A DNA stretch of 9,145 nt from an uncultured Campylobacter sp. (GCF_938031315.1 NZ_CALHHT010000054.1:1-9145); one strand, 5' to 3'. Positions 1-7,459 are shown, counted from the first letter of the stretch. A program made the numbers and translations. The notes: a model not told the origin generated them from the sequence alone.

Positions 1-1
1 T

Positions 2-294
2 CGTGCAAAATTTAATCGGCGCTACTCTTTAAGCATAGGAAGCAGCTTGCGCAAAAATTAAGATGCTAGCCGTCCGCATCGCAGCGACGTAGAACTCCAC
101 AAGCCCCGCGTGCAAGACGATCCCTGGCTGCAGCGACATTTGAAAAACTGCTTCATAAGGCTTACAAAGCCCGCACAAGCAGCATTATCACCTATATTTT
201 CGGGCAGGATAAATACACTTGGCGCGAGCAATATATACAGCGCAAAAAATTTCAAATACAGCCGTTTAACAATTTTGATAAATTTTGGATTTAA
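2..294 (+). pseudogene. Possible decayed 3' gene fragment, unidentified
   Basis: Two + strand reading frames here look protein-like. One frame runs from 2 to a TAA at 59-61 (ending IGSSLRKN) and stays open after that stop through 62-142 (contains DVELHKPRVQDDPWLQRHL). A second frame then takes over near 142-148 and runs to a TAA at 292-294 (contains KAYKARTSSIITYIFGQ and KYTWREQYIQRKKFQ). Joined, they give a charged and aromatic composition typical of a soluble protein, unlike the Cys/Ser/Arg-rich shadow translations nearby. One in-frame stop and one frame change suggest a pseudogene remnant whose 5' part lies outside the window. I do not recognise the family. It converges with dnaE, which comes from the other strand. 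The coding-like look could be chance, so confidence is low. Confidence 0.3.
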
Positions 295-440
295 GACAGG
301 TTGCGTCCCGACGCCCGGCTCGAGCCCAGTCCGCACTAGCTTGATTTTTCGGGCACCGTTTGCTCGGACCAGCTTTTGTTTCGGATTTTTTCTGCACATC
401 TTAAGTCCGTTTTTGCGTACTTTACTAAATTTGCTCAGCG

Positions 441-462
441 AAATTTTACCGCGATAAAATTT
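441..462. repeat. Inverted repeat AAATTTTA/TAAAATTT
   Basis: Eight-base arms (441-448 and 455-462) flank the 6-base spacer CCGCGA. It is one of many copies of the AAATTTTA word in the spacers of this window. No U-run or gene end makes it a clear terminator. Confidence 0.45.
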
Positions 463-503
463 TACATAGTAAAGCTATACCTAAAATTTCAAATCCGCTA
501 AAG

Positions 504-517
504 TTTAAAATTTTAAA
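504..517. repeat. 14-bp perfect palindrome
   Basis: TTTAAAATTTTAAA equals its own reverse complement. It lies in a gene-free spacer. With composition this AT-rich, chance formation is plausible. A protein binding site is possible but nothing else supports it. Confidence 0.4.
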
Positions 518-948
518 GCTGCGTGGAGATTCGCCAAAGTAAAACTTCGCAAAATTTTAGCTTTAATTTGAAAGCGCGCATACCAATCTGCTGTACCGTA
601 AGCAAACCGCGACGCAGAGTCGAGGTACGGCGAGCGATTGTTGCGGCAGCATGAACGGCGCGCTGCGAGCCTTATCGCCACAATAAAACAAGAAGTCTGC
701 ATTTAAAATTTACCACACATAAAATTTCGCCGCGATAAATGCAATAAATTTAGATATCGGGAGCGATCCGTGCGGTTTTGGTTTCTGCGCGTAGCACAGT
801 AAATTTTATGCGCGGCAAATTTTGAGCCGAATAATTTATCTTTTATCGCGGCCACGCCAAAATCTAAGCTCTCTACGCGCTAAGACGGCGCTTGCATGCA
901 GCGCGGACAAGAAATTTTAACCCGCCTAGTGCGCGATGAAAGAGCTTT

Positions 949-964
949 GCGGCGCCTACGCCGC
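949..964 (-). other. GC hairpin overlapping the dnaE stop codon
   Basis: GCGGCG (949-954) and CGCCGC (959-964) can pair around a 4-base loop that contains the dnaE TAG (956-958, minus strand). It could slow RNA polymerase or protect the 3' end. It is not followed by a U-run in the minus direction, so it is not a standard intrinsic terminator. Confidence 0.35.
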
Positions 965-3900
965 GATGATTTCGCGTACCTTTTCGGTGAAATTATCGCT
1001 CACGATGTATTCGGTCGGATAAACGAGTACCTCGCTGCCGTTGCGAATCCGCAGAATCAGCCGCTTGGTATTTTTTAGCGCCGTGTCGCAAAAGGCGAGA
1101 TGGTAAATTTTATAAATTTTCTCGCGACTAAGCTCGCCTAAGCTTAGCTCAAACTCGAAATCCTGCGCGTTTTTGCGCTGTGCCTCGCGCTCTTTGCGCG
1201 CCTTAAGGGCGGGATCCTCCGCAGTAAACCCGCCCCTTCGCTCAGCAAAATTCCCGCCGCCGTAGCCGCCACTTCGTTCGCCGCCGAAACCGTTTTCGCC
1301 CTCATTTCTGCGCTCGGAGCCGAATCTGGAGCCTCTGATTTTGCCTGGCGCGTAGTTTTCGATCTCGCGTGCCGCATCCAGGCTCAAAATTTCATCCAGA
1401 TAAATTTGATATTTGCCGCCGTAAGGGGATGTGTTTTTGCTAAGCCGCGCCCAAAACGCCATCGGGCGCTCCAGCTCCGCGTCCGTTAGCGCAGTGACCG
1501 CATCACAAATATCACCGAACGCGCTCATCTCGAAGCTGCCCGCAAGATCAAGCACCGTAAGATTTGCCATCTGCTTACCCGATTTGGTCGTGCGCGCAAA
1601 GACGTTTTCGATCTTGCCGACGCACAAAATTTTAACGCTCGCGTCCTCGTCGCCCACCAGCTCATCGAATTCGTTCGATTTAGTATGTGTAATCGCTCCA
1701 AGCTGCGCGGCATAGGCCTTGAGTGGATTCTCGCTCAAAAATACTCCCGCGCGCGGACGAAAGCTCGCATCTCGAGCGTTTTGCAGGCTCATCATCGAAA
1801 GAAACGACAGCTGATACGCCGCGCCGCCGACCGCGCTTTTTGAAATTTTGATCATAAAGGCGTACGGGCGCTCCCGCTCCTGCGGGCTTAAGTTTTCGAT
1901 CGCCTTTAGCGCGTTATCGAACACCGCAAGCTCGAAGCTGCCGTGCAGATCAAGCACGTTTAAAATCCCCATTTTTTTGCCCGTTTTCGTCATGCGCGTG
2001 GACAGATCCTCGATCCGCCCCACGCTAAGCACCTCGGCGCTATCGCCCTCGATCTCGCTAAACGCCGAGGATAGCGTGTAGTCAATGCCGTCCATCTCCT
2101 CTTTGTAATCATCCAGCGGATGCCCCGAGAGATACACGCCCACGGTCTGCTGCTCAAATTTTAAAATTTCGCCCTGCGGAAATTCCTTATCGGTATCGAC
2201 GAAGCTTACGCTCATGCCGCTCGTCATATCCTCATCCTCGCCAAAAAGCGAGCTTGCGGCGTCCTTTTTAATCTCGGTGATTTTTTTCATCACGTCTAGG
2301 ATATTTTCCATATTTTGAATCATCGCTAATCGGCTCTTGCCCAAACAATCCATCGCGCCTGCGTAGATCAGCGACTCGATGACCTTTTTATTGACGCGGA
2401 AATTATCCACTCGCGAAGCAAAATCGTCGATGCTTTGAAATTTAGCCTCGCTTTGAAGCTCTAAGATATTCTCGATCGCGGCACCGCCCACCCCCTTAAT
2501 CGCTCCTAGGCCGTAGATGATCGAGGTGCCCGATTTGGAGTTTTCGTCGTCCACGACGCTAAAGCCTCTTAAGCTTTGATTGATCGACGGCGGCAAAAGC
2601 CCGATGCCTAGGCGGCTAGCCTCGTCGATATATTTTGAAATTTTATCGGTATTGCCCTCTTCCGAAGTAAGTAGCGCCGCCATAAACTCCGCCGGATAGT
2701 AGGTCTTAAGATACGCCGTCTGAAAGGTGATCATCGAATACGCCGCGGCGTGGGATTTGTTAAAGCCGTAGGAGGCAAATTTCATAATCAGATCAAATAA
2801 CTCATCCGCCTTAGCTACGTCAAAGCCCAGCTCTTTGGCGCCGTTTAGATACTGCTCGCGCATGTGAGCGAGCTTCTTCTCATCCTTTTTACCCATCGCG
2901 CGGCGCACCAGATCGGCATCGCCCAAGCTAAAGCCGCCCACCTTCTGCACGATCTGCATGACCTGCTCTTGATAGACGATGATGCCATATGTTGGCTCTA
3001 AAATTTCTTTTATCTCTGGGAAGATATAGCTTGCTTTTAGCTCGCCGTGTTTGATCCTGATAAAATCAGGGATTAGATCCATAGGCCCAGGGCGGTAGAG
3101 CGAGATCATCGCGATGATATCCTCGAAGCGGTCGGGGCGCAGGTTCATAGCCAGATCCTGCATGCCCGCACCCTCGATTTGAAAAATCCCCAGCGTGTTG
3201 CCGCTTTGAATGGTTTTGTAAGTTTGCGGATCGTTAAAGTCTATCTCCTCCCAGACGATATCGCGACCGTAGCGGCGCTTGACTAGCTTGGCGGCATTAT
3301 CGATCACATCGAGGTTTTTTAGACCCAGGAAGTCAAATTTTATCAGATCGACGTCCTCGAGATAGTTTTTGGTGTATTGCGTGACCAGGCGCGCATCCTC
3401 GCCCTTATCCTGCTTAAATAGCGGCGCTTTGTTCCACAGCGGCTCGTTTGAGATCACCACTCCCGCGGCATGCATTCCTGCGTTGCGATTTAGCCCTTCA
3501 AGGCCCAGCGCAAACTCCCAAACCTGCTGTGCGATCGGATCTGCGTCGATAAATTCCTTCAGCTTCGGCTCGGCGTCGTAAGCCTGCTTGAGCGTGATGC
3601 CGAGCTTATCGGGGATCAGCTTTGCCATCTTATCGGCTTGCGAAAGCGGCATATCGCAGACGCGAGCTACGTCGCGGATGACGCCGCGCGCGAGCAGCTT
3701 ACCGAAGGTCGCAACCTGCGCGACGTTAAATTTGCCGTACTGATCGATGACGTAGTCGATCACCTCGCCTCTGCGCGCCTGGCAAAAATCCACGTCGATA
3801 TCGGGCATCGAGATACGCGACGGGTTTAAAAATCGCTCGAAAAGCAGATTATACGGGATCGGATCGAGGTCGGTAATGCGAAGCGCATACGCGCAGATGC

Positions 3901-5086
3901 TGCCCGCCGCAGAGCCGCGACCTGGGCCAACCGGGATGTCGTGATCCTTCGCCCAGTTAATGAAATCCTGCACGATGACCATATAGCCCGAAAAATGCAT
4001 GTTTTTGATGATGGCAAGCTCCTTTTCCAGGCGCTCGCGATAAATTTCATGATTCTGCGGATCGATAAATTTAAGGCGCTCTTTAAGCCCCTCGCGGCAG
4101 AGATGATCGAATAAAAAATCGTCATTTGCAAAGCTATAGCGTTCGTCCGGCTGCGGCAGCGAAAGCCCGAGCCTAGCGGCGTATTCGATCGTAAATTTAA
4201 AATTCGGCGGCGTCGGCGCGTAGTCCTTCTCGTCGAAGGCAAATTTTAGATTACACTTTTGCACGATCTCAGCGGTATTTTCGATCACTTCGGGGATGTC
4301 CGCAAAAAGCCGCCTCATCTCCTCATCGCTTTTTACGTAAAATTCCGAAACGACGTGTTTTAGGCGGTCGCCGTCGTTGATCGTCTTGCCCATCGAGATG
4401 CACTGATAGACGTCGTGAGCCTTGGCGCGGTCCTTGCGCGAGTAGTGAGCGTCGTTGGTAGCGATGATCTTGACGCCGATTTCGCGCGAGAGGCGGATGA
4501 GGTCTTTATCGACATTTAATTGCTCGCCGATGCCGTGGCGCATGATCTCGAGATAAAAATCCTCGCCGAAAATTTCCTTATACTCAAGCGCCGCTTTTTT
4601 CGCCGCTTCGTAGCCGCCCGCGCCGCGCTTTAAATTTCGCTCGCTTCTATTTAGATGAAATTCCACCTCGCCCGCTAGGCACGCCGAGGAGCAGATGAGA
4701 CCTTCGCTGTGCTCTTTTAAAATTTTTTTGTTGATCCTCGGGTAGTAGTAGAAGCCGTCCAAAAATGCGCGCGAGCTAAGATACATTAAATTTTTATAGC
4801 CCGTCTCGTTTTTGGCAAGCAGTATCAAGTGATAGCGCTGGCGGTCGCTTTTATCGCCGATATCGTCGTGGTTGTGCAGGTAGGTCTCGATGCCGATGAT
4901 CGGCTTAATGCCGTGCTTTTTCATCGTCTGATAAAAGTCTATCGCGCCGAACATATTGCCGTGATCGGTGATCGCGCACGCCTTGGTGCCGCGGCTCTGC
5001 AAAAGCTCGGCGAGCTCGCTTACTTTATTCGCGCCGTCTAGCAGCGAATACTCGGTGTGAAGGTGCAGGTGGGTGTAGTCGCTCAT
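956..5086 (-). CDS. dnaE: DNA polymerase III subunit alpha (DnaE)
   Basis: Catalytic subunit of the cytoplasmic replicative polymerase. The N-terminal PHP domain (about 1-290) keeps likely metal ligands H8, H10, D17, H42, E67, H86, C136, D212 and H214. The C-family polymerase core shows GPGRGSAAGS (387-396), catalytic PDIDVDF (428-434) and KFDFLGLK with D585. A helix-hairpin-helix lies near 858-875 (GLGAIKGVGG). A clamp-motif-like ASSLF is at 944-948, without the usual Gln. At 1376 aa it exceeds E. coli DnaE (1160 aa). The excess is mainly a second copy of the SGHPL-plus-OB-fold module (983-1106 and 1113-1241) and a Gly/Arg-rich linker (1251-1287). The last ~70 residues form a conserved-looking terminal domain. 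The ATG at 5084-5086 has AAGGA (5092-5096) 5 nt upstream. It appears monocistronic with its own promoter. Confidence 0.98.
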   Translation of the reverse strand: MSDYTHLHLHTEYSLLDGANKVSELAELLQSRGTKACAITDHGNMFGAIDFYQTMKKHGIKPIIGIETYLHNHDDIGDKSDRQRYHLILLAKNETGYKNLMYLSSRAFLDGFYYYPRINKKILKEHSEGLICSSACLAGEVEFHLNRSERNLKRGAGGYEAAKKAALEYKEIFGEDFYLEIMRHGIGEQLNVDKDLIRLSREIGVKIIATNDAHYSRKDRAKAHDVYQCISMGKTINDGDRLKHVVSEFYVKSDEEMRRLFADIPEVIENTAEIVQKCNLKFAFDEKDYAPTPPNFKFTIEYAARLGLSLPQPDERYSFANDDFLFDHLCREGLKERLKFIDPQNHEIYRERLEKELAIIKNMHFSGYMVIVQDFINWAKDHDIPVGPGRGSAAGSICAYALRITDLDPIPYNLLFERFLNPSRISMPDIDVDFCQARRGEVIDYVIDQYGKFNVAQVATFGKLLARGVIRDVARVCDMPLSQADKMAKLIPDKLGITLKQAYDAEPKLKEFIDADPIAQQVWEFALGLEGLNRNAGMHAAGVVISNEPLWNKAPLFKQDKGEDARLVTQYTKNYLEDVDLIKFDFLGLKNLDVIDNAAKLVKRRYGRDIVWEEIDFNDPQTYKTIQSGNTLGIFQIEGAGMQDLAMNLRPDRFEDIIAMISLYRPGPMDLIPDFIRIKHGELKASYIFPEIKEILEPTYGIIVYQEQVMQIVQKVGGFSLGDADLVRRAMGKKDEKKLAHMREQYLNGAKELGFDVAKADELFDLIMKFASYGFNKSHAAAYSMITFQTAYLKTYYPAEFMAALLTSEEGNTDKISKYIDEASRLGIGLLPPSINQSLRGFSVVDDENSKSGTSIIYGLGAIKGVGGAAIENILELQSEAKFQSIDDFASRVDNFRVNKKVIESLIYAGAMDCLGKSRLAMIQNMENILDVMKKITEIKKDAASSLFGEDEDMTSGMSVSFVDTDKEFPQGEILKFEQQTVGVYLSGHPLDDYKEEMDGIDYTLSSAFSEIEGDSAEVLSVGRIEDLSTRMTKTGKKMGILNVLDLHGSFELAVFDNALKAIENLSPQERERPYAFMIKISKSAVGGAAYQLSFLSMMSLQNARDASFRPRAGVFLSENPLKAYAAQLGAITHTKSNEFDELVGDEDASVKILCVGKIENVFARTTKSGKQMANLTVLDLAGSFEMSAFGDICDAVTALTDAELERPMAFWARLSKNTSPYGGKYQIYLDEILSLDAAREIENYAPGKIRGSRFGSERRNEGENGFGGERSGGYGGGNFAERRGGFTAEDPALKARKEREAQRKNAQDFEFELSLGELSREKIYKIYHLAFCDTALKNTKRLILRIRNGSEVLVYPTEYIVSDNFTEKVREIIAA
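1364..2140 (-). repeat. Intragenic tandem duplication of the DnaE OB module
   Basis: DnaE residues 983-1106 (2140 down to 1769) and 1113-1241 (1750 down to 1364) align end to end. GVYLSGHPLDDY matches GVFLSENPLKAY, TKTGKKMGILNVLDLHGSFE matches TKSGKQMANLTVLDLAGSFE, and ERERPYAFMIKISK matches ELERPMAFWARLSK. By my hand count the OB cores (1022-1083 and 1156-1217) share 30 of 62 residues without gaps. The divergence says the duplication is old and kept under selection, not an assembly error. Confidence 0.85.
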
Positions 5087-5091
5087 TTTGA

Positions 5092-5115
5092 TCCTTTTTT
5101 GATTTGGAGATTATA
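5092..5115 (-). promoter_or_regulatory. dnaE -10 promoter element and ribosome site
   Basis: On the minus strand a perfect TATAAT lies at 5110-5115, preceded by TTTAC. No well-spaced -35 is present: TTGACC lies 21 bp upstream, too far. This fits the Campylobacter pattern, where a good -10 in AT-rich DNA is enough. AAGGA at 5092-5096 sits 5 nt before the dnaE ATG, giving a leader of only about 15-20 nt. Confidence 0.6.
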
Positions 5116-5296
5116 GTAAATTCGGGCTTTAGAAACGGTCAAATTTAGTGGAATTTTAGCTTAAATTTGGGTGCGGAATTTTACGAGTAAATTTTGTTAC
5201 GGAATTTTACTTCAGAGGTTTTACATTCTGGGTTTTGCGGATTAAATTTTGACAAAATTTTAAGCTTAAAATGCTGTGATGAAATTCCACTATCAT

Positions 5297-5320
5297 AAAA
5301 TTCCGCCTCGATGGAATTTT
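5297..5320. repeat. Inverted repeat AAAATTCC/GGAATTTT
   Basis: Perfect 8-base arms (5297-5304 and 5313-5320) flank the 8-base loop GCCTCGAT. It belongs to the GGAATTTTA repeat cluster of this spacer. Function is unknown. Confidence 0.45.
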
Positions 5321-5334
5321 GAGCTAACGCAATT

Positions 5335-5375
5335 CCGCAAAATTCTATGACTTAAATCATCGTAAAATTTTGCGG
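5335..5375 (-). terminator. Possible terminator or structured element after the racemase gene
   Basis: Perfect 10-base arms CCGCAAAATT (5335-5344) and AATTTTGCGG (5366-5375) enclose a 21-base region with a smaller near-palindrome (ATGACTTAAATCAT, 5347-5360). It starts 33 bp past the racemase stop on the minus strand, where a terminator is expected. There is no clean U-run after it, so the call is tentative. A small hairpin AGCC-GCAA-GGCT (minus strand, 5396-5407) lies directly next to the racemase TAG. Confidence 0.35.
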
Positions 5376-5407
5376 TTTAAAATTCGCGCCTGCAAAGCCT
5401 TGCGGCT

Positions 5408-6088
5408 CTATGATCTTGAGAATTCCACGATCGCTTTGGCAAGCTCTCTAGTAGGATCGACGAAAATTTTATCGCTTTTGATTAACGGCAAAAATAGCGG
5501 CAGCTCAGTGCAGGCAACGACATAAATATCAGCATCGATTTTGCCTAGCAAATTCTCAAAAGCCCCCACGTATTCGGCAGTCTTGCCCGCCTTAACTCCT
5601 TTGTAGATGCAATCCATCAAAACCGCTTGATTTTCTTCGCCAAGCTCCACGCTGATTAGCCCTGCTTCTTTAAGCGGATCGTCGTAAATTTTAGCTTTTT
5701 TTGTACCGATAGTGGCTAGCACAGCTATTTTATGGGCGTTTGGATAATTTTTGCGGATCGCTTTTACGGTGACCTCAGCGATATGAATTAGCGGGATTTC
5801 CGCCGCAGCTTCTACATCGTCTGCGAAAAAATGCGCCGTGTTGCACGCCATCGCAAACGCCTTGCAGCCTGCATTTTTGAGCCTAACGGCGCTCTCGCTT
5901 AGGCGCGGAAGCGGATTTTCACCTTTGCCTAAGATAAATGCCGTGCGATCTTCAATCTGCGGATAGCTATCGATTACAAGCGGAATATTTTCTTGATCGC
6001 TTCCCGCAGCAGTCTCTTCTATGATCTTCATATACAGATCCGCACTCGCTAAAGGTCCCATTCCGCCGATAATTCCAACTCTTTTCAT
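5408..6088 (-). CDS. Aspartate/glutamate racemase family protein
   Basis: Cofactor-independent two-cysteine amino acid racemase, cytoplasmic, expected to interconvert L and D forms of an acidic amino acid, most likely aspartate. The 226-aa length is normal for the family. Family signs are the start RVGIIGGMGPLAS (3-15), the first catalytic cysteine in MACNTAH (C82) and the second in ACTELPL (C193). No signal peptide or membrane segment is seen. The ATG at 6086-6088 has AAAGGA (6095-6100) 6 nt upstream. It follows the symporter gene by 28 bp on the same strand, so the two are almost certainly co-transcribed, supporting an acidic amino acid substrate. Glutamate racemase MurI shares this fold, but the GGMGPLAS signature and the gene context favour the aspartate racemase group. 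Exact substrate is not provable from sequence. Confidence 0.93.
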   Translation of the reverse strand: MKRVGIIGGMGPLASADLYMKIIEETAAGSDQENIPLVIDSYPQIEDRTAFILGKGENPLPRLSESAVRLKNAGCKAFAMACNTAHFFADDVEAAAEIPLIHIAEVTVKAIRKNYPNAHKIAVLATIGTKKAKIYDDPLKEAGLISVELGEENQAVLMDCIYKGVKAGKTAEYVGAFENLLGKIDADIYVVACTELPLFLPLIKSDKIFVDPTRELAKAIVEFSRS

Positions 6089-6116
6089 AGCTCGTCCTTT
6101 CTAAATTTTACTTGGG

Positions 6117-7427
6117 TTAATTCTCCCACTTACTCATATCCATTTCGTTTTCGCTCTTTGCGACGTAGATCGACGCCACAACATCGCCCGTTACGTTCAT
6201 CGAGGTTCGCCCCATATCCAAAATCGCATCAATGCCTAAAATCATTCCGTAAGCGATCGCTACGTTACCACTTACCTTGACGCCGATAGATTCGAGCACT
6301 AAAAGCAGCATCAGCGCACCAGCTCCCGGAACTCCGGCAGTTCCGATTGCCGCGAGCATCGAAGTGATGATGATCGTGAGGTAGTGGCTGCTGTTTAGAT
6401 CGATACCGCAAGCATTAGCGATAAAGAGCGTGCACACGCCCAAATACACGGTCGTGCCGTTCATATTCACCGTAGCACCCACGGGCAAAACAAAGCCGTA
6501 GATCGCCTTTGGAATTCCCATATCTTCGGCGGTTTGCATCGTAATCGGAAGCGTGCCGTTGGAGCTGCGGGTAACAAAAGCCGTAAGCATCGGCGGACGC
6601 ACTTTTTTAAGGAATTTAATCGGGCTAACTCCGATAAGCATACAAATAACGCAATAAACCGCAAATACTTGAATCGCAAGTCCCACGTATAGGGTAATCG
6701 TGACATTTAATAGCGAGCTGAAAGCCTCGATACCGCTTTTATTAAACACTACAAACATTAGCGCAAAAACGCCGATTGGTGCGTATTGCATCACCCAATG
6801 CACGACCTTAAACATAATTTCGCTCATTCCATCGAAAAAATTATAAACCGTATCAGCGGAATTTTTAATACGAGCATCGCTACTATCGCGGCAAAACGCA
6901 AGCCCTACGCCGAAAAATAAGCAAAACGCGATAATCGGCAAAATTTCGCCCTTGGCTATGGAATCAAAAGGATTCGTAGGAATTATATTAAGCAAAATTT
7001 TACTCATACTAGGCGCGTTCGCTGCCTTTTCGACGGCCTTGGACGCATCGCTTAGATCAAGCCCGCTACCTGGAGAAAATATAAACGCACACGCTAGACC
7101 GATGACGATCGCAAAAAGCGTAGTTATAGCGTAAAATATGATCGCCTTAACGCCTACTTTGCCAAGGTGCGCGGGCGAGATACTGCTAGTGCCCACGATG
7201 AGCGAACAGATAATGATCGGCACCATAATCATCTTTAAAAGCCGCACGAAAAGATCTCCCAAAGGCGTTAAAATCGCCACCCACGTGGTATCGCCCACCG
7301 GCATATTTTTAGGTAGTAACATACCGATCGCAGAGCCCAACACTAAAGCGATAATGATGCGCCAAAGCAAGCTTGAGTTAAAATAAAAGGCTAAAATTCC
7401 GCCTTTTTTCGTTTGATTTTCTGACAT
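6117..7427 (-). CDS. Dicarboxylate/amino acid:cation symporter (DAACS family)
   Basis: Inner-membrane secondary transporter of the glutamate/aspartate transporter fold, with about eight membrane helices and two re-entrant hairpins. Numbered from the upstream ATG at 7431-7433, it shows TRSSNGTLP (288-296, hairpin 1), NMNGTTVYLGV (323-333, helix 7), AIGTAGVPGAG (362-372, hairpin 2) and DAILDMGRTSMNVTGD (402-417, helix 8). In the archaeal homologue GltPh the Arg of DMGRT binds the substrate side-chain carboxylate. Its presence here (R409) argues for aspartate/glutamate or a dicarboxylate rather than a neutral amino acid. The Asp of the usual NMDGT motif is Asn (N325). I place the start at the second ATG (7425-7427): GGGAG (7434-7438) lies 6 nt before it but touches the first ATG. 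Product 436 aa. First gene of an operon with the racemase. Confidence 0.95.
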   Translation of the reverse strand: MSENQTKKGGILAFYFNSSLLWRIIIALVLGSAIGMLLPKNMPVGDTTWVAILTPLGDLFVRLLKMIMVPIIICSLIVGTSSISPAHLGKVGVKAIIFYAITTLFAIVIGLACAFIFSPGSGLDLSDASKAVEKAANAPSMSKILLNIIPTNPFDSIAKGEILPIIAFCLFFGVGLAFCRDSSDARIKNSADTVYNFFDGMSEIMFKVVHWVMQYAPIGVFALMFVVFNKSGIEAFSSLLNVTITLYVGLAIQVFAVYCVICMLIGVSPIKFLKKVRPPMLTAFVTRSSNGTLPITMQTAEDMGIPKAIYGFVLPVGATVNMNGTTVYLGVCTLFIANACGIDLNSSHYLTIIITSMLAAIGTAGVPGAGALMLLLVLESIGVKVSGNVAIAYGMILGIDAILDMGRTSMNVTGDVVASIYVAKSENEMDMSKWEN

Positions 7428-7433
7428 GGACAT

Positions 7434-7438
7434 CTCCC
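7434..7438 (-). promoter_or_regulatory. Ribosome site that decides the symporter start
   Basis: GGGAG on the minus strand directly abuts the upstream ATG (7431-7433), leaving no spacer. It is 6 nt from the in-frame ATG at 7425-7427. Initiation at the second ATG is therefore favoured, removing the first two residues. Confidence 0.65.
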
Positions 7439-7459
7439 TGCACTAAGAATTTTAACGGA

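Larger units (their letters stand above)
295..955. other. Intergenic region with no convincing gene
   Basis: This 661-bp stretch downstream of dnaE holds no reading frame I can support. It alternates AT-rich blocks full of AAATTTTA words with GC-richer patches, the clearest at about 580-680. Visible structure includes an inverted repeat AAATTTTA-CCGCGA-TAAAATTT at 441-462 and a 14-bp perfect palindrome TTTAAAATTTTAAA at 504-517. A 65-codon minus frame across the GC-rich patch (505-702) has no ribosome site before its ATG. Confidence 0.6.
5087..5407. other. Repeat-rich spacer between racemase gene and dnaE
   Basis: This 321-bp spacer has no gene. It holds the dnaE promoter at its left end and a cluster of GGAATTTTA-type words in both orientations: GTGGAATTTTAG (5148-5159), GCGGAATTTTAC (5173-5184), ACGGAATTTTAC (5199-5210), GAAATTCCAC (5281-5290), TAAAATTCCGC (5296-5306), ATGGAATTTTGA (5311-5322) and GCAATTCCGC (5329-5338). 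It also holds a 16-bp perfect palindrome ATTTTAAGCTTAAAAT (5257-5272) preceded by TTGACA (5249-5254). Confidence 0.6.

Noticed and set aside
58..399. 113-codon minus frame opposite the decayed fragment
   Set aside because: It mirrors the + strand signal, has no ribosome site and matches no family I recognise.
110..457. 115-codon + frame as an intact gene
   Set aside because: Only its first part looks coding. After about 145 the adjacent frame has the protein-like sequence, so this frame continues as noise.
505..702. 65-codon minus open frame over a GC-rich patch
   Set aside because: No ribosome site before its ATG, Cys/Ser/Arg-rich composition typical of non-coding translation, and no recognisable domain.
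5249..5278. TTGACA as a + strand promoter
   Set aside because: No -10 hexamer at 16-18 bp, and no + strand gene follows.
5148..5375. CRISPR array
   Set aside because: The repeats are only 9-12 bp, vary in sequence and orientation, and have irregular spacing; no cas genes are present.
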